Of a stretch of 17,255 nucleotides of DNA, positions 15,185-17,255 are shown in pieces; position 1 is the first letter of the stretch, and each line of letters begins with the position of its first letter. Below the pieces are notes generated by a model, which was given only the letters and a program-made list of their open reading frames with translations, did not search any database and was not told where the DNA came from. The translations under genes and the position numbers were made by a program. Source of the DNA: an uncultured Acetobacteraceae bacterium (lineage in GTDB: Bacteria > Pseudomonadota > Alphaproteobacteria > Acetobacterales > Acetobacteraceae); NCBI GenBank assembly GCA_937930165.1, contig CALGVL010000380.1, positions 1-17,255 of the forward strand, read 5' to 3'.

Positions 15185-16567
15185 ATGCCGGATACCATGC
15201 CGCCCCTGGGCCGGGTCCCGCTGCCGGCTGCCGATTCGGTGCATGCCGCAGCGCTGGCCCGGCGCATTGCCGATCGGACAGCCAGGGTCGCCATCATCGG
15301 CCTCGGCCATGTCGGGCTGCCCCTGGCCCTGGCGATATGCGGGGCCGGCTTCCGGACGCTTGGCTGCGACACGGATGGCGAGAAGCTTGCCCGCCTTGCC
15401 GCAGGCGAGAGCCCCCTGCGCCACATCCCGTCCGAGGCGCTGTGGCCGCATCTCCGGTCCGGCCGGTTTGCCCTGGCAGGGCAGCGGAGCAGCCTGAACG
15501 AGGCGGATGCCATCCTGATCTGCGTGCCGACGCCGCTGGGGCGGCATCGGGAACCGGATCTCTCCCATGTGGAGGATGCGGCGCGGAGGATCGCAGGGCA
15601 GCTCCGCCCCGGCCAGCTCATCGTGCTGGAATCCACCACCTATCCCGGCACCACCCGCGAGGTGCTGCTGCCCATCCTGGAATCCACTGGCCTTCGCTGT
15701 GGCCGTGAATTCTTCCTGGCCTATTCGCCGGAGCGTGAGGATCCCGGTAATGCCGAGTTCCACACCGCCGGCATCCCCAAGGTGGTGGGCGGGGCCGATG
15801 CGGCCTCCCTCCGCCTGGCCCTGGCCCTGTATGGCGCAGTGGTGCGGCGAACGGTGCCGGTCGGTTCGCTGGAGACCGCGGAGGCGGTGAAGCTGACAGA
15901 GAATGTCTTCCGCGCCGTCAACATCGGCTTGGTCAACGAGCTGAAGCTGGTCTTCGGCGCCATGGGCATCGATATCTGGGAGGTCATCGAGGCGGCCCGG
16001 ACGAAGCCCTTCGGCTATATGCCCTTCTGGCCGGGGCCGGGCCTGGGCGGGCACTGCATTCCGGTCGATCCCTTCTACCTCACCTGGAAGGCGCGGGCGC
16101 ATGGCGTCTCCACCCGCTTCGTCGAATTGGCGGGCGAGATCAACACCGCCATGCCGCATCACGTGCTGGACCGGCTGGCGCAGGCGCTGGACCGGATGCA
16201 GCAGCGCGGCCTGAGCGGCAGCCGGATCCTGGTGCTCGGCCTCGGCTACAAGCGGAATCTCGACGACCTGCGGGAGAGCCCGGCGCTCCGCCTGATGGAA
16301 CTGCTGGAGGAGCGCGGCGCCGAGGCCGACTATTTCGACCCGCTGGTGCCTCGCATCCCGCGGCTGGCCGAGCATCCGGGACTCGGTGGCCGCCGCAGCC
16401 TGGCCTGGTCGGCGGAAGCGCTGCATGAATACCATGCGGCGCTGATCGTCACCGACCACGATGCGGTGGATTACGCGATGCTGGCCAGGGAGTCGCGGCT
16501 GGTGGTGGACACCCGCAATATCTGCGGCCGCCTCGGCCTGACCGGGCCGCACATTATCAAGGCCTAG
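15185..16567 (+). CDS. wbpA: Nucleotide-sugar 6-dehydrogenase, WbpA-like (UDP-N-acetylglucosamine dehydrogenase type)
   Basis: The enzyme carries out two NAD-dependent oxidations that convert the C6 hydroxymethyl of a UDP-hexose to a carboxylate. It has the family's three domains: Rossmann NAD site IIGLGHVGLPLA near residue 36, a central dimer domain with ESTTYPGTT and AYSPEREDPGN, and a C-terminal UDP-binding domain with LGLGYKRNLDDLRESPAL. The active-site Cys is Cys291 in PGLGGHCIPVDPFYLTWKA. The GGHCIP...FYLTWK form is that of WbpA/UDP-GlcNAc dehydrogenases rather than UDP-glucose dehydrogenases, so UDP-GlcNAc is the better substrate guess. Given the LpsL neighbour, UDP-glucose remains possible. 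ATG 15185 gives 460 aa. An upstream TTG (15125) would add an unlikely basic extension. There is no clear Shine-Dalgarno, and ATG 15197 is an alternative start. Confidence 0.88.
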   Translation: MPDTMPPLGRVPLPAADSVHAAALARRIADRTARVAIIGLGHVGLPLALAICGAGFRTLGCDTDGEKLARLAAGESPLRHIPSEALWPHLRSGRFALAGQRSSLNEADAILICVPTPLGRHREPDLSHVEDAARRIAGQLRPGQLIVLESTTYPGTTREVLLPILESTGLRCGREFFLAYSPEREDPGNAEFHTAGIPKVVGGADAASLRLALALYGAVVRRTVPVGSLETAEAVKLTENVFRAVNIGLVNELKLVFGAMGIDIWEVIEAARTKPFGYMPFWPGPGLGGHCIPVDPFYLTWKARAHGVSTRFVELAGEINTAMPHHVLDRLAQALDRMQQRGLSGSRILVLGLGYKRNLDDLRESPALRLMELLEERGAEADYFDPLVPRIPRLAEHPGLGGRRSLAWSAEALHEYHAALIVTDHDAVDYAMLARESRLVVDTRNICGRLGLTGPHIIKA

Positions 16568-17209
16568 CGCATCGCCGCCCGCAAGGTGCCTTCCATCTCC
16601 TGCAGGACGGCCGGGTCGTCGATGGTGGCGGGCACCGTGTAGTCCTCGCCATCCGCGATCCGGCGCAGGGTCGCGCGCAGGATCTTGCCGCTGCGGGTCT
16701 TGGGCAGGCGCGGCACCACCATCGCATCCTTGAAGGCGGCGACCGGGCCGATCCGCTCGCGCACCATGGCGACCAGTTCCCGCGTGATCTCCGCTTCCGG
16801 TTTCGCCGTGCCGGCCTTCAGCACCACCAGGCCGAGCGGCACCTGGCCCTTGAGGCTGTCCTTCACCCCGACCACCGCACATTCCGCCACATCCGGGTGG
16901 CTGGCCAGCACCTCCTCCATGGCGCCGGTGCTCAGGCGGTGGCCGGCGACATTGATGATGTCGTCGGTGCGGGCCATGACCCAGACATAGCCCTCGGCAT
17001 CGATCATGCCGGCATCGCCGGTGTTGTAATGGCCGAGGAAGGCATCCAGGTAGCTCTCCCGGAAGCGGTCGTCGGCCTGCCACAGCGTCGGCAGGCAGGC
17101 AGGCGGCAGCGGCAGCTTCACCGCCAGGGAGCCGATCTGGCCGGGCGGCACCTCCTGCCCCTTCTCGTCCAGCGCTACCAGGTCATAGCCCGGCGCCGGC
17201 TTGCCGCCC
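16564..17209 (-). CDS. prpE: Propionyl-CoA synthetase (propionate-CoA ligase), C-terminal part, cut by contig end
   Basis: This is an acyl-adenylate-forming enzyme that activates propionate (or acetate) to the CoA thioester. About 215 C-terminal residues are present: PGYDLVALDEKG, LPLPPACLPTLW, YNTGDAGMID, the hinge/A8 region MARTDDIINVAGHRLSTG, and the A10 motif PKTRSGKILR with the lysine that is acetylated in this family. The LPLPPxCLPTLW segment and the end of the form PATIDDPAVL favour PrpE over AcsA. The 5' part is missing because the contig ends. Residues encoded beyond 17209 (VLFRS) come from adapter, not genome. Its TAG stop (16564-16566) interlocks with the stop of the convergent dehydrogenase in one CTAG. 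Confidence 0.9.
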
Positions 17210-17255
17210 GATCGGAAGAGCACACGTCTGAACTCCAGTCACTGACCAATCTCGT
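17210..17255 (+). other. Illumina TruSeq adapter and index left on the contig end
   Basis: GATCGGAAGAGC begins at 17210 and continues as the standard TruSeq indexed adapter through 17242. The six-base index TGACCA (TruSeq index 4) follows at 17243-17248, then ATCTCGT. This is library sequence and should be trimmed. Confidence 0.98.

Noticed and set aside
15134..17083. A 649-codon open frame on the - strand spanning the dehydrogenase and prpE
   Set aside because: It is antisense to the clear WbpA-like gene and out of frame with PrpE. Its translation has no recognisable domain.

Overview
The window is high-GC DNA with tightly packed genes. It reads like an alphaproteobacterium, probably near the Acetobacteraceae (Roseomonas-like). 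That placement is inferred from base composition and the flavour of the ClpB, LpsL-type epimerase, PrpE and RTX/type I secretion genes; no phylogenetic marker was tested. It is the end of a draft contig: the last 46 bases (17210-17255) are Illumina TruSeq adapter plus index, not genome.

Layout. (1) 1-1661, + strand: the 3' part of clpB, cut by an in-frame TAG at 1101-1103 exactly where the NBD2 Walker B glutamate should be. A strong hairpin terminator follows at 1685-1711. (2) 11649 down to 1738, - strand: a compact seven-gene run. In transcription order it holds a small RTX protein, a 735-aa family 2 glycosyltransferase with a large N-terminal extension, a GT4 glycosyltransferase, a membrane-anchored coiled-coil protein, two different ABC half-transporters and an HlyD/PrtE-type membrane fusion protein. 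(3) 11650-12074: a comparatively AT-richer divergent control region. (4) 12075-12935, + strand: a second, unrelated small RTX protein with an internal duplication. (5) 15020 down to 13218, - strand: UDP-glucuronate 4-epimerase followed by a SAM methyltransferase. (6) 15185-16567, + strand: a WbpA-like nucleotide-sugar dehydrogenase. (7) 16564-17209, - strand: the C-terminal part of propionyl-CoA synthetase, convergent with the dehydrogenase and sharing a CTAG stop.

How the genes may work together. The central operon looks like a dedicated type I secretion system with an apparent heterodimeric ABC pump. It is packaged with its own RTX substrate and two glycosyltransferases. The flanking dehydrogenase and epimerase could supply UDP-uronic or UDP-acetamido-uronic sugars. 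The simplest hypothesis is a surface or matrix RTX protein that is glycosylated, or exported together with a glycan. No outer-membrane TolC-like gene lies in the window. The glycosylation link is inferred from gene order alone.
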